Origin: Ardenticatenaceae bacterium
Lineage (GTDB): Bacteria; Chloroflexota; Anaerolineae; Promineifilales; Promineifilaceae
DNA: 64,000 nucleotides
Direction: 5' to 3'
Assembly: GCA_020634415.1 (NCBI GenBank)
Contig: JACKBT010000014.1
Coordinates: forward strand, 50,516 to 114,515
The translations under genes and the position numbers were made by a program. The notes beneath the pieces are model-generated. The model was not told the origin of the DNA. It searched no databases and worked only from the letters and a program-made list of their open reading frames with translations. The stretch's first letter is position 1; each line of letters opens with the position of its first letter. Shown piece by piece: positions 51,334-59,711 of this stretch.

Positions 51334-52299
51334 TTATGCCTCCGGGTAAATGTAATTGTAGAGCGTATCTGAAGCAGGGAAGGGGGATTCGTTGGCGAAT
51401 TTGACGGCTTCTTCTACTTCTTGGTCTACGCTGTCTTGAATGGCAACCAGTTCGCTTTCGCTGACTTTATGCTCGCTGAGCAGATGGCTTTGCAGGAAGG
51501 CGATGGGGTCTTTTTCGTCACGCCATTTGTCGAGTTCGCCAGCGGGGCGGTAGCGGGTGCGGTCGCCGATGCTGTGGCCTTCGTAGCGGTAGGTGATCAT
51601 TTCCAGGAATTGTGGCCCTTTGCCTTTGCGGCAGGCATCGAGGGCTTTGTTGGTGGCTTCGTGAATTTCGAGGATGTTCATACCGTCTATCTGTTTGGCG
51701 GGGATGTTGTAGCCTTTGGCGCGTTTGACCATGTTGGGTTCGGCGGCGGCTTTGTCAACGGCCGTTCCCATGCCATACTTGTTATTCTCGCAGATAAACA
51801 AAATGGGTAAGTCCCACACCTTCGCCATGTTGAGCGATTCGTGGAAATAGCCAATATTCGTGGCCCCATCACCAAAATAACAGAGAGCCGCGCCCCCACT
51901 GTTTTGGTATTTCTCCGCTAACGCCAGGCCAACGCCCAAAGATAAATGGGCACCGACGATGCCATAACCACCCCAAAAACGCCTTTCTTTGCTGGCGAGG
52001 TGCATCGAGCCACCACGCCCGCCAGTCACACCTGTGGCTTTGCCCATTAGCTCGGCCAGCACGTTTTTGGCATCCAACCCTACGGCCAGGGCATGACCAT
52101 GATCGCGGTAGGCGGTAATGATGTGATCATGGTCTTGGCGGGCGGCGATTGTGCCCACAGCGATGGCTTCTTGTCCGATATAAAGATGGAGGAAGCCTTT
52201 AATTTTGCCTTCGAGTTGGTATAGTTCGTCGCAGCGTTCTTCAAAGCGACGAATGAGAATCATTTGCCTATACCAATCGAGTAAGGTCTCTTTGTCCAT
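51334..52299 (-). CDS. pdhA: Pyruvate dehydrogenase E1 component, alpha subunit
   Basis: 321 residues. The thiamine-diphosphate motif GDGATNIGYFHESLNMAKVW (GDG...N) is complete; the active-site loop includes TRYRPAGELDKW and the conserved ENNKYGMGT follows. The N-terminus (DWYRQMILIRRFEERCDELYQLEGKIKGFLH) is standard for E1-alpha. It decarboxylates pyruvate with PdhB and passes the acetyl group to the lipoyl domain of PdhC. It is the first gene of the operon; GAAGGAGAGT precedes the ATG. Confidence 0.94.
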   Translation of the reverse strand: MDKETLLDWYRQMILIRRFEERCDELYQLEGKIKGFLHLYIGQEAIAVGTIAARQDHDHIITAYRDHGHALAVGLDAKNVLAELMGKATGVTGGRGGSMHLASKERRFWGGYGIVGAHLSLGVGLALAEKYQNSGGAALCYFGDGATNIGYFHESLNMAKVWDLPILFICENNKYGMGTAVDKAAAEPNMVKRAKGYNIPAKQIDGMNILEIHEATNKALDACRKGKGPQFLEMITYRYEGHSIGDRTRYRPAGELDKWRDEKDPIAFLQSHLLSEHKVSESELVAIQDSVDQEVEEAVKFANESPFPASDTLYNYIYPEA

Positions 52300-52492
52300 T
52301 CAACTCTCCTTCACGGTGGAATTTAGGCAGGCACTATTGCCCTGCTGTTGTTTAAGGTAAGATGGTTCACTTGTTCATGGGAAGTTGGGAAATACCCGCC
52401 GTATTGTGGCGGATGTTTACGCAATACGGCTTGATAGTGTAACAAATTTGAGGGTACTGTGCGAGTTTACGCTAACTTTTCATGAAAGCGGG
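52300..52492. other. Divergent intergenic region between pdhA and the CBM48 gene
   Basis: The 302-base gap 52300-52601 holds the leader of pdhA on one side and the promoter and attenuator-like hairpin of the CBM48 gene on the other. Between them GCCGTATTG and CAATACGGC (about 52399-52431) form a 9-base inverted repeat that could be an operator or stabiliser. I see no coding sequence. Confidence 0.5.
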
Positions 52493-52520
52493 TTGACATG
52501 CCAGTTAAAATTCGTATAAT
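52493..52520 (+). promoter_or_regulatory. Consensus sigma-70-type promoter
   Basis: TTGACA (52493-52498) and TATAAT (52515-52520), both perfect hexamers, 16 bases apart. Transcription would start near 52527, giving a leader of about 75 bases before the CBM48 gene at 52602. This is the strongest promoter I can see in the window. Confidence 0.85.
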
Positions 52521-52561
52521 GCCTCACTTGTGGCTGCAAAGCCCTTAATCTTTTAGCAAAG

Positions 52562-52588
52562 AAACCGCTCTTAAGAGCGGTTTTATTT
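52562..52588 (+). terminator. Terminator-like hairpin in the leader of the CBM48 gene
   Basis: AAACCGCTCTTAAGAGCGGTTTTATTTT: an 8-base perfect palindrome CCGCTCTT/AAGAGCGG with flanking A/T pairs and a T-rich tail, between the consensus promoter and the ribosome binding site GGAGG (52590-52594). It could be an attenuator or make a short leader RNA. Confidence 0.7.
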
Positions 52589-52601
52589 TGGAGGTATAAC
52601 G

Positions 52602-52901
52602 ATGTTAAAAAAGAAATTTTTCAAAACAAAAGATGAATGTGAAGTCACATTTGAACTGAATGTGGCAGCTGCGGAATCCGTAGCCCTTGTTGGTGAGTTT
52701 AATGATTGGCAGCCTGTAGCTATGAAGCAGACGAAGAGTGGCCCTTTTATGGCTAAGGTTCGTTTGCCCAAAGATGGTCAATTCCAATTCCGTTATCTGG
52801 TGAATGAACAGAGTTGGCAGAATGATGAAGCGGCCGATGCTTATTGGACGAATGAGTTTGGCGGCGATAACAGCGTTGTTTCGACTTTATCTGAGAATTA
52901 A
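52602..52901 (+). CDS. Small CBM48/AMPK-beta-like glycogen-binding protein
   Basis: 99 residues forming a single early-set (Ig-like) domain: FELNVAAAESVALVGEFNDWQPVAMKQTKSG matches the CBM48 core (VxVxGxFNxW), and FQFRYLVNEQSWQNDEAADAYWTNEFGGDNSVV matches the (F)RYxVDGxWxxDP part. Such free-standing domains bind alpha-glucans and may tether other proteins to glycogen. The promoter is perfect consensus and GGAGG lies 7 bases before the ATG, so expression is probably high. A terminator follows. Confidence 0.88.
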   Translation: MLKKKFFKTKDECEVTFELNVAAAESVALVGEFNDWQPVAMKQTKSGPFMAKVRLPKDGQFQFRYLVNEQSWQNDEAADAYWTNEFGGDNSVVSTLSEN

Positions 52902-52921
52902 GTTGACGCTTTGAACGGAGA

Positions 52922-52949
52922 AAGGCCCAGTTTTAACTGGGCTTTTTTG
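52922..52949 (+). terminator. Intrinsic terminator of the CBM48 gene
   Basis: GCCCAG (52925-52930) pairs with CTGGGC (52937-52942), extended by A-T pairs and followed by TTTTTT. It is located 20 bases after the stop. Confidence 0.88.
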
Positions 52950-52970
52950 TTTTAAGGGGTAGGATGTTTG

Positions 52971-53882
52971 CTATCTGCTCATGGCAACAGCAGATGCCCC
53001 GTGAGGGTTGGCCTGGAGTATCCAGGTGCGGCTGGGCAGGCCGGCCTGGTTGAAGGCGTGCTGCATGGCCTGGCTGATGGCGGAGTGGTTGTGGGGGGCG
53101 AAGGCGATAAGGCTGGGGCCGGCGCCGCTGAGGGCAACGGCCGTTGCCCCCTCACAATAAGCGGCATGAATAGCTTGTTCACTGCCTGGAATGAGGGGCA
53201 GACGGTAGGGCTGGTGGAGCTTATCTTGCATGGCTAAGTGCAACTTGGTGTGATCGCCACTGGTGAGGGCGCGGATGAGCAGCCCCATGCGGCTGATGTT
53301 GAAGATGGCATCGTGGCGTGAGATTTGTGGGGGCAAGGCTGCCCGTGATTGGGCCGTTGGTAGATCGAAATCGGGCAGAACGATGACCACTTGCAGCGGT
53401 GGAATGGGGAACTGCTCGACATAAAGTTGGTCATCTTCGCTGAGGGTGAGAGTGAGGCCCCCGTAAAGGGCGGGGGTAACGTTGTCGGGATGCCCTTCGA
53501 TTTCTGTAGCCAGGGCTAAAACCTCGGTTTGGGTCATATGGCCATTCACAAGGGCATTGGCCCCGAGGATGCCGCTGATGATGGCGGAACTGCTGCTGCC
53601 GAGGCCGCTGCCAACGGGGATGTTGTTGGTTTGGAGAATGTGGAGGCCAGACGGCCGTTTACCCAACCGCCTAAAAGTACAATCCGCAGCCTGGTAGACG
53701 AGATTGGTTTCATCGATGGGAATGGCGTCAGCGCATTCACCCTGGACGGTGATGCTGAGTTGTGGGCTATCTGTTTCGGTGAAAACGGTTTCGTTATGTA
53801 AAGTAAGAGCCATGCCCAGGCAGTCAAAACCAGGGCCGAGATTGGCGGACGTGGCGGGAACAGTGACGGTAATTTGTTTCAT
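52971..53882 (-). CDS. thrB: Homoserine kinase
   Basis: 303 residues, GHMP kinase fold. The N-terminal VTVPATSANLGPGFDCLGMAL and the ATP loop IPVGSGLGSSSSAIISG are diagnostic; the third motif ALSGAGPSLIAF is present near the C-terminus. It phosphorylates homoserine in threonine synthesis. The window also has aspartokinase and a cystathionine gamma-synthase-like gene 6-9 kb away, in the same pathway but separate transcripts. It is divergent from the rlmI-like gene with 25 bases between starts. Confidence 0.94.
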   Translation of the reverse strand: MKQITVTVPATSANLGPGFDCLGMALTLHNETVFTETDSPQLSITVQGECADAIPIDETNLVYQAADCTFRRLGKRPSGLHILQTNNIPVGSGLGSSSSAIISGILGANALVNGHMTQTEVLALATEIEGHPDNVTPALYGGLTLTLSEDDQLYVEQFPIPPLQVVIVLPDFDLPTAQSRAALPPQISRHDAIFNISRMGLLIRALTSGDHTKLHLAMQDKLHQPYRLPLIPGSEQAIHAAYCEGATAVALSGAGPSLIAFAPHNHSAISQAMQHAFNQAGLPSRTWILQANPHGASAVAMSR

Positions 53883-53907
53883 AGGTTTGATTTTACGTTA
53901 AAATGAG

Positions 53908-55137
53908 ATGGTGGGAAATTCTAGGATGTATTTGTTAACTTTGCCAACCTGCGCGGAAAAACGTATGGCTGTGCGGGTAACGGCCGTTGCCGAACGCGCC
54001 CTGCGTAGTGGCCATCCCTGGCTGTTTGCCAGTGGGGTGGAGTCGGTTAGTTTTGAGGGCAATGCAGGCGATCTGGCTGTTGTGTTTGATGGCAAACGCC
54101 GTTTTCTGGCCGTTGGTTTGTACGATCCCCATTCGCCCATTCGGGTGCGCATCTTACAGCACGGCGAGCCAGCCACAATTGATGCGGCCTGGTTTGAGCG
54201 GAAAATTGCGGCGGCAGCAGCGATTCGGGCTTATTTGCCGGCTGCGGGGACGACAGGGTATCGGCTGGTGCATGGCGAGAATGATGGCTTGCCAGGGTTG
54301 ATTGTAGACCGGTATGGGGAGACGCTGGTTTTGAAGCTGTATACGGCGGCCTGGCTGCCCCATTTGCGGGCTGTGGTGGCGGCGGCAACGGCCGTTGCCC
54401 ATCCCCAGCGCATTGTCCTTCGCCTGAGCCGCGAGATGCAAAAGCAGGAACTGTATGGTTTGTTTGACGGCATGGTTTTGGCGGGAGAGCCATTAGCTGG
54501 CGATATGCAGTTTTGTGAAAATGGCCTGTTGTTGGCGGTGGATGTGGTGCAAGGGCAGAAAACGGGCTTTTTCCTCGACCAGCGCGAGAATCGAGCGCGG
54601 GTGGAAGGGCTGGCGCAAGGCAAGTCGGTGTTGAATGTGTTTGCTTATACGGGTGGTTTTTCGCTGTATGCGGCGCGGGGCGGGGCGCGAGAGGTAGTGA
54701 GCTTGGATTTGAGTGAACCGGCGTTGGCAACGGCCGTTCACAACTTCGTTCTCAACCAAATCACCACGCCGCACGAAACGCTGGTGGGCGATGCTTTTCA
54801 GGTGATGAGTGAGTTGGCCGCAAACGGCCGTCTCTTCGACATGGTTATCATTGATCCGCCGTCTTTTGCTAAGAAACAATCGGAAGTAGCGGGGGCGTTG
54901 GGGGCATACGGCCGTTTGGTGCGTTTGGGTCTCGAACTGTTACAGCCTGGGGGGATATTGGTAATGGCTTCTTGCTCCAGCCGAATTGCAGCCGCAGCTT
55001 TTTTTGAATTGGTACATAAGACGGCGCGGGAGGGCGGACGGCCGTTGCGCGAAATTGAGCGCACCGAACATGCTTTAGACCACCCTATTACCTTCAAAGA
55101 GGGTGCTTACCTCAAATGCCTATTCGCCACTGCCTAG
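53908..55137 (+). CDS. rlmI: Class I SAM-dependent rRNA methyltransferase, RlmI type
   Basis: 409 residues from ATG 53908; shorter starts at 53926 or the MAVRV codon are possible. PUA-like N-terminus (RALRSGHPWLFASGVESVSFEGNAGDLAVVFD), the EEHD-like central domain, then the methyltransferase: VLNVFAYTGGFSLYAARGGAREVVSLDLSEPAL, MVIIDPPSFAKKQ (DPPSF) and VMASCSSRIAAAAF. RlmI methylates C5 of 23S rRNA C1962 in E. coli; the Cys in ASCSS fits the m5C chemistry. A strong TAAAAT lies 3 bases before ATG 53908. Confidence 0.88.
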   Translation: MVGNSRMYLLTLPTCAEKRMAVRVTAVAERALRSGHPWLFASGVESVSFEGNAGDLAVVFDGKRRFLAVGLYDPHSPIRVRILQHGEPATIDAAWFERKIAAAAAIRAYLPAAGTTGYRLVHGENDGLPGLIVDRYGETLVLKLYTAAWLPHLRAVVAAATAVAHPQRIVLRLSREMQKQELYGLFDGMVLAGEPLAGDMQFCENGLLLAVDVVQGQKTGFFLDQRENRARVEGLAQGKSVLNVFAYTGGFSLYAARGGAREVVSLDLSEPALATAVHNFVLNQITTPHETLVGDAFQVMSELAANGRLFDMVIIDPPSFAKKQSEVAGALGAYGRLVRLGLELLQPGGILVMASCSSRIAAAAFFELVHKTAREGGRPLREIERTEHALDHPITFKEGAYLKCLFATA

Positions 55138-55195
55138 TGTTCATTCACAAGTAACTTTACTGTTCTGCAAAAGACTGAAATGTGGCGACTGGGGA

Positions 55196-55304
55196 CTAGC
55201 AGTTTGTCGGAGAACCCAAATTTGTAGCCGCGAAATCCCTTTCGCGCCTCTGGGAACGCGGTAAGGATACCGCGGCTACAACCATTTTTCCGACAGCCTG
55301 CTAG
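55196..55304. repeat. Nested palindromic element (contains a GTAG-N3-CG unit)
   Basis: Outer arms ctagcagtttgtcgga and tccgacagcctgctag pair with few mismatches. Inside, GTAGCCGCG (55224-55232) pairs with CGCGGCTAC (55271-55279), and gaaatccctttcgcg forms a further hairpin. It is flanked by heptad words (ggggact / ccagtctccaatctctagc, to 55335). It occupies most of the 215-base gap between convergent genes. Confidence 0.65.
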
Positions 55305-55352
55305 AGATTGATTGACCAGTCTCCAATCTCTAGCTTCTTGCCGTTTAGCTAC

Positions 55353-56009
55353 TCATCTGCCTGGAACTTCCGATCCAACTCTTCCAGTACCCGTGCTGCT
55401 TCCACCAGCTTTTCCAAAGGATTGTTCGCCCGCAAAATAACGAAAATCACCGGGCATCAAATCCAAAGTCTGCACAATCTCCGTATAAGCTTTTTTAACG
55501 GCTTCTGGCTCCACCTTAAAAGCACGGGCAATGGTGGCTCGCTTCATGTCCAGCAAATTGACTTTCACAATAGCATACACCAGTGCCGCTGACCAAATTC
55601 CCGGTTTGTTGATGATGAGTGGATGACGGCCGTATGTGATGCGATACTCCAACCACATATGAATCGCCTTGCCCACCTGCTGCACCGTCATCCCCAACTG
55701 CTGCATCCCCTCAATCATGCGCGACTCCACCTCATCCAGGGCCGAGGAAAACATGCGCTCATAACGAGCCGCAATCGTCTCATCCGTTTCAGTGCGCAGA
55801 TACTCACCCAGAGCGCTGATAGCTTGTTGATAATCGCTGCTGCGAGCATAGGCCCGTGCCAAATTCAAACGGTATTCAGGATTATCACCATCAGCCGCAA
55901 TCGCTTCCTGAAAGATGGCAATAGCCGCGTCAATTTCCCAATTTTGGTAACAGTGTAACCCTTCCTGATTCTTTACCTCTGCTCGTTGCTTATCTTGTCC
56001 CGTCGCCAT
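55353..56009 (-). CDS. TPR-containing protein, function unknown, probable 3' frameshift
   Basis: 218 residues. Residues 10-95 carry two to three TPR-like helix pairs (GLHCYQNWEIDAAIAIFQEAIAADGDNPEYRLNLARAYA). Residues 115-190 form a second helical domain with IARAFKVEPEAVKKAYTEI, possibly DNA-binding-like. The last 28 codons (EQSFGKAGGSSTGTGRVGSE) look unnatural. Dropping one T of the T4 run (complement of 55434-55437) gives RYLRANNPLEKLVEAARVLE then ELDRKFQADE and a stop at 55349, a typical helical ending. It is 14 bases downstream of the DUF1385 gene, so co-transcribed. Confidence 0.7.
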   Translation of the reverse strand: MATGQDKQRAEVKNQEGLHCYQNWEIDAAIAIFQEAIAADGDNPEYRLNLARAYARSSDYQQAISALGEYLRTETDETIAARYERMFSSALDEVESRMIEGMQQLGMTVQQVGKAIHMWLEYRITYGRHPLIINKPGIWSAALVYAIVKVNLLDMKRATIARAFKVEPEAVKKAYTEIVQTLDLMPGDFRYFAGEQSFGKAGGSSTGTGRVGSEVPGR

Positions 56010-56023
56010 ATCCCCTCCTCAAT

Positions 56024-56983
56024 TCAAATCGCTTCACTAACCGCGACATCCGCTGTGCTCACGGCTGCACCTGTCTCCCCCTGTTCAGCCGCCCGCATCT
56101 GTTCAAAGGCACTGATAGCCACCGCCAGCATTCCCTCATCTGGCTCGCGGGTTGTCAGGCTTTGCAAAGCTAGATTGGGTTTGGTAATGAAACGAATAAG
56201 CGCGTTGTCTTGATGAACGGCCGAAAATCGCAAAAACTCATACGCCATCCCCGCAATAATCGGCAAAAACAGCAGCCGAGTAGCAATGCGAAGACCTATA
56301 CCCATCGGTGGCAGCAAGGTGTACAACAGAATCGAAAGCAGCACAACCGTTAACAAAAATGCCGTACCGCAGCGGGGGTGTTCCAAAGGGAAGCGAGCGA
56401 CCGAAGCAGGCGTTAATTCTGCGCCCGCTTCGTAGGCATTGATGGTTTTATGCTCGGCCCCATGATAACCATATAGCCGCTTAACATCCGGCAAAAAACC
56501 AATAATCCAAATATAACCAACCAATAAAACAAGCCGCACCATCCCTTCCACAAAATTGCCAAATATCCGGGAATCAGTGATGCCCGTCCACTGCTCCACC
56601 AGATTGGCGATGACAGCCGGCAGCACAAAGAACAGCCCGATGGAGAGTGATAGAGAAAAGAGAATCGTGCCTATCTCGGCCGGCCCCTGGAAGATTTTTT
56701 GTGGTTCGTCAGAATTACCATTTTCTTCTTCCAAAGCCACATTAGCCGAGAACATGAGGCTTTTTATGCCCAGCCCTAAAGCGTCCCACAGCAGTGTGAG
56801 GCCACGCAGAAAGGGCAGACGCGCCACACGACCACCATAAATGTGCTGGTTCAAGGGTTCTGTATGCACTACAATATCACCAGCCGGATTGCGAACAGCC
56901 ACAGCCATTGTCTTGGCACCACGCATCATGACACCTTCAATAACGGCCTGGCCTCCATAATTAAATTCATTGGATTTAGACAT
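56024..56983 (-). CDS. DUF1385 membrane protein, YqhQ-like
   Basis: About 319 residues from ATG 56983 (MSKSNEFN); ATG 56992 is also possible. The family signature GGQAVIEGVMMRGAKTMAVAVRNPAG is near the N-terminus, and YGYHGAEHKTINAYEAG with LEHPRCGTAFLL in the middle; about four membrane helices. The YqhQ/DUF1385 family is widely conserved but of unknown biochemical role; the His-rich loop suggests metal binding. The TPR protein follows in the same transcript. Confidence 0.9.
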   Translation of the reverse strand: MSKSNEFNYGGQAVIEGVMMRGAKTMAVAVRNPAGDIVVHTEPLNQHIYGGRVARLPFLRGLTLLWDALGLGIKSLMFSANVALEEENGNSDEPQKIFQGPAEIGTILFSLSLSIGLFFVLPAVIANLVEQWTGITDSRIFGNFVEGMVRLVLLVGYIWIIGFLPDVKRLYGYHGAEHKTINAYEAGAELTPASVARFPLEHPRCGTAFLLTVVLLSILLYTLLPPMGIGLRIATRLLFLPIIAGMAYEFLRFSAVHQDNALIRFITKPNLALQSLTTREPDEGMLAVAISAFEQMRAAEQGETGAAVSTADVAVSEAI

Positions 56984-57021
56984 AGCGGGCATTGTACTTG
57001 AGGGATAAGAAAGCCGTCAAC

Positions 57022-57831
57022 TTATCGCAGGGGTTGGAAGCTGCCTAATATTTTTTCTAACGGTTCACGGTAGACGGCGTATTGGTTGGCGGGGGCGCAG
57101 CCTGCCAGTAAAAAGGCTCCTGTTTGGCTGTATATGATGTGTTGTTGGCAGGTAAGCTCGTGGGACGTTGGCGGCATTTCTAGCAGTAAGGAGAGACGAT
57201 TGTCGCCCAGAAAGCTGCGAAAACGATTGACTTCGGTGACGGTAACGGCCGTTTCCCTTCCTACCAACTGCACAACTTCATCTGAGGACAATCGGCCCAG
57301 AGCCTTACTCTGGGCCACCACGACAAAACCAGGCAGCGCATCTGTCGTCTCGACCTGTTCCGCCATCATCACCATCACAATTTCCATATCGGTAACGGCC
57401 GTATCGAGCGGAACAACGGCCCCGGCCACCGCTGCCTCCTCTGCCAACAAATCTGCCAATGCCTGGCGCTGAGCCGGGTCTTGCTTGTCAAAAGAATGCC
57501 AGGTGGGGGGGATGTCCAGCGTAAATTGCAAAGATTGATCCGTGACAGGCAGCCAGCCCGTATTCACGTTGGTATCGGGGTGGAGAAAAACAAGCGGCCG
57601 TTTACCCAAACCCCGCATCGTCAGAAGCAGGAAAATCACCAGAACGGCCGTTACACCCCCATACACCATAACCGCAGAGAGAGAGAAAGGTTCAGCAGGG
57701 GCAACGGCCGTTGGCGCGTCAGGCCGTGCTTTGGGGGCCGCTGGCTGCTTCGTCAGCCGATAGCCGCATTGCCAACACACCGTGTCCGTTGGCAAAACCG
57801 TCTGATTACAATTGGGGCAAGATTGTGTCAT
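57022..57831 (-). CDS. Zinc-ribbon membrane-anchored protein, function unknown
   Basis: 269 residues. The N-terminal zinc ribbon CPNCNQTVLPTDTVCWQCG (residues 5-23), then a linker and one membrane helix (AVMVYGGVTAVLVIFLLLTMRG, about 53-75), then a mixed alpha/beta outer domain of 190 residues with one Cys pair (LTCQQHIIYSQTGAFLLAGC). The zinc ribbon would lie in the cytoplasm. I recognise no family for the outer domain. It ends 29 bases before the start region of the DUF1385 gene, same strand, likely one transcript. Confidence 0.7.
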   Translation of the reverse strand: MTQSCPNCNQTVLPTDTVCWQCGYRLTKQPAAPKARPDAPTAVAPAEPFSLSAVMVYGGVTAVLVIFLLLTMRGLGKRPLVFLHPDTNVNTGWLPVTDQSLQFTLDIPPTWHSFDKQDPAQRQALADLLAEEAAVAGAVVPLDTAVTDMEIVMVMMAEQVETTDALPGFVVVAQSKALGRLSSDEVVQLVGRETAVTVTEVNRFRSFLGDNRLSLLLEMPPTSHELTCQQHIIYSQTGAFLLAGCAPANQYAVYREPLEKILGSFQPLR

Positions 57832-57835
57832 GGGT

Positions 57836-57900
57836 GTAAAACCTAAAGCGTAAAATGTAAGAAGATGGCATTCTTACGTTTTACGTTCTACGCTTTATTT
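57836..57900. repeat. Heptad-period inverted repeat (GTAAAAC word)
   Basis: gtaaaac ctaaagc gtaaaat gtaagaa on the left and ttcttacgttttacgttctacgcttta on the right, in the divergent gap upstream of both neighbouring genes, so it overlaps the promoter area. Confidence 0.7.
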
Positions 57901-58010
57901 TTAGTGTAAAACCATTTACATAGCCATTGTAACAGAGTTACCTGAGGGGAGACAGTAAATCATCTATGATGTCCTTACTAAATATTTCCTCCTTTTTCTC
58001 CTCTTCCCGC

Positions 58011-58038
58011 AAAAGCCTCTGCTCCCCGCAGAGGTTTT
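58011..58038 (+). terminator. Terminator-like hairpin in the leader of the CCA-enzyme gene
   Basis: aaaagCCTCTGC-tccc-GCAGAGGttttt: a perfect 7-base stem with A and T tails, about 54 bases before the ATG at 58092. As nothing upstream is transcribed rightward, it may be an attenuator. Confidence 0.5.
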
Positions 58039-58091
58039 TGTGGTTTTAGGGGAAGTTTTCATTTCCGGTGTGGTTGGGTATGATTGTTTGC

Positions 58092-59705
58092 ATGGATTTG
58101 ACCCCTTATGAAGGACGTTGGGTAGCCTTGATTGATGGGCAGGTGGCGGGAGTAGGCCATACGGCCGTTGCCGCCGAACACATGGCCCGTCACAATCGCC
58201 CCCGCGAACGCATCACTCTCCAATTTGTAGAATCGCCCGCGGCGGAGCCACTGCTGCTGCCGCCCCTGTTGGCGCAATTACGGCCGATATTCAACAAGCT
58301 AGACACACCCGTCTACCTGGTGGGCGGCTCCGTGCGCGATGCCTTGCTGGGGCGAGATTGCCATGACCTTGACTTTGTTGTCCCCGAAAACGCTGTCAAA
58401 CTCACCTATCGTGTGGCCGACGCGCTGGGTGTGCCCGCTTACGTTTTGGATCGGGAGCGCGACACAGGGCGTGTGGTGCTGGCCGATACGACGCTGGATT
58501 TTGCCCGCTTTCGTGGCGCTGACCTAACGGCCGATCTGCAAGACCGCGACTTCACCATCAACGCCATCGCCTTACCCGCGGCCGCCAGCACCCGCCGCAG
58601 CCTCATTGACCCCACCAACGGCCTGGCCGATCTGGAAGCACGGCAGCTTCGCCTGACGCATGATGAAGCGTTGCAAGATGATCCCGTGCGCACTTTGCGA
58701 GCCTTGCGCCAGGTGATTGCGTTTGACCTGACTTTGGACGAGGACACGGCCGTGGCCATCACCCAGGCCGCCCCCCTCATCCACACCACCTCACCCGAAC
58801 GCATTCGGGATGAGCTGCTGAAACTGCTGCGAACGGCCGTACCCGCTAAAGCCCTTCACCTCCTCCAGCAGCACGGCTTATTGGCCCAAGTGCTGCCCGA
58901 AATTGCCGCCCTGGCCGACTTGGCCCAATCGCCCCCACACCATGAACCCGTTCTGGCGCACACCATTTCTGTGCTGCGCTGGCTGGTACAGGTAGAAAAA
59001 GCAATTCAGCCAGAGTCAGAAACGGCCGATCCTCCCCTCACCCTCCTCCAACAAAAATTAGCCCCCTATACCGCGCCTTTGGCCGAACATTTGGCGCGGT
59101 CGGTAGATGGTGGCGTATCGGGCCTGGATTTGCTGCGCTGGAGTGCCGTTTTTCATGATGTGGGCAAGGCGGAGACACGGACAGAGGAAAACGGCCGTAT
59201 CCGCTTTCTCGGTCACGACAAAGTAGGTGCATCTATCGCGGCGCGGCGTTTGCGCCGGTTGGCCTTTAGCAACGAGGCTATCAACCACATCAAACAAACA
59301 GTCACCGGGCACATGCGCCCCTTGTGGCTGGTGGAAAACCAGGGCGATAAACCCAGCCGCCGTGCCGTTTACCGTTTCTTCCGCGACATCAAAACGGCCG
59401 GTTTAGATGTCGCCCTCCTCGCCCTGGCGGATCATCTAGCCACCTACGACGGCCCTGGCGATGAACAGCAGTGGCACAACCTCGTTGGTTTGGTAGCCGC
59501 CCTGTGTGATTTCTTCTTTCAGCAATATACCGAGGTGGTGGCTCCCCCCCCCTTGTTAGACGGCCGTCAACTGATGACCGCCTTACAGTTAGAACCGGGG
59601 CCGGAAATCGGCCGTTTGCTGCGTCTGTTGGAAGAGGCGCAAGCGGTAGGTGACATCACCACGCCCGAAGAAGCCCTGTTGTTTGCCCAACGCAGCCGCC
59701 AATAG
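58092..59705 (+). CDS. CCA-adding enzyme / poly(A) polymerase family with HD domain and N-terminal DUF5678-like segment
   Basis: About 537 residues from ATG 58092; GTG 58068 and ATG 58080 are alternatives. Residues 1-45 (YEGRWVALIDGQVAGVGHTA) resemble DUF5678. The nucleotidyltransferase head follows: YLVGGSVRDALLGRDCHDLDFVV (GGxVRD and DxD), RDFTINAIALP, DDPVRTLRALRQ. An HD domain (AVFHDVGKAETRTEENGRIRFLGHDKVG) suggests phosphatase or phosphodiesterase activity on cyclic phosphate ends. It matures or repairs tRNA 3' ends; CCA versus A-adding specificity is not readable. Confidence 0.88.
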   Translation: MDLTPYEGRWVALIDGQVAGVGHTAVAAEHMARHNRPRERITLQFVESPAAEPLLLPPLLAQLRPIFNKLDTPVYLVGGSVRDALLGRDCHDLDFVVPENAVKLTYRVADALGVPAYVLDRERDTGRVVLADTTLDFARFRGADLTADLQDRDFTINAIALPAAASTRRSLIDPTNGLADLEARQLRLTHDEALQDDPVRTLRALRQVIAFDLTLDEDTAVAITQAAPLIHTTSPERIRDELLKLLRTAVPAKALHLLQQHGLLAQVLPEIAALADLAQSPPHHEPVLAHTISVLRWLVQVEKAIQPESETADPPLTLLQQKLAPYTAPLAEHLARSVDGGVSGLDLLRWSAVFHDVGKAETRTEENGRIRFLGHDKVGASIAARRLRRLAFSNEAINHIKQTVTGHMRPLWLVENQGDKPSRRAVYRFFRDIKTAGLDVALLALADHLATYDGPGDEQQWHNLVGLVAALCDFFFQQYTEVVAPPPLLDGRQLMTALQLEPGPEIGRLLRLLEEAQAVGDITTPEEALLFAQRSRQ

Positions 59706-59711
59706 TTTCAC

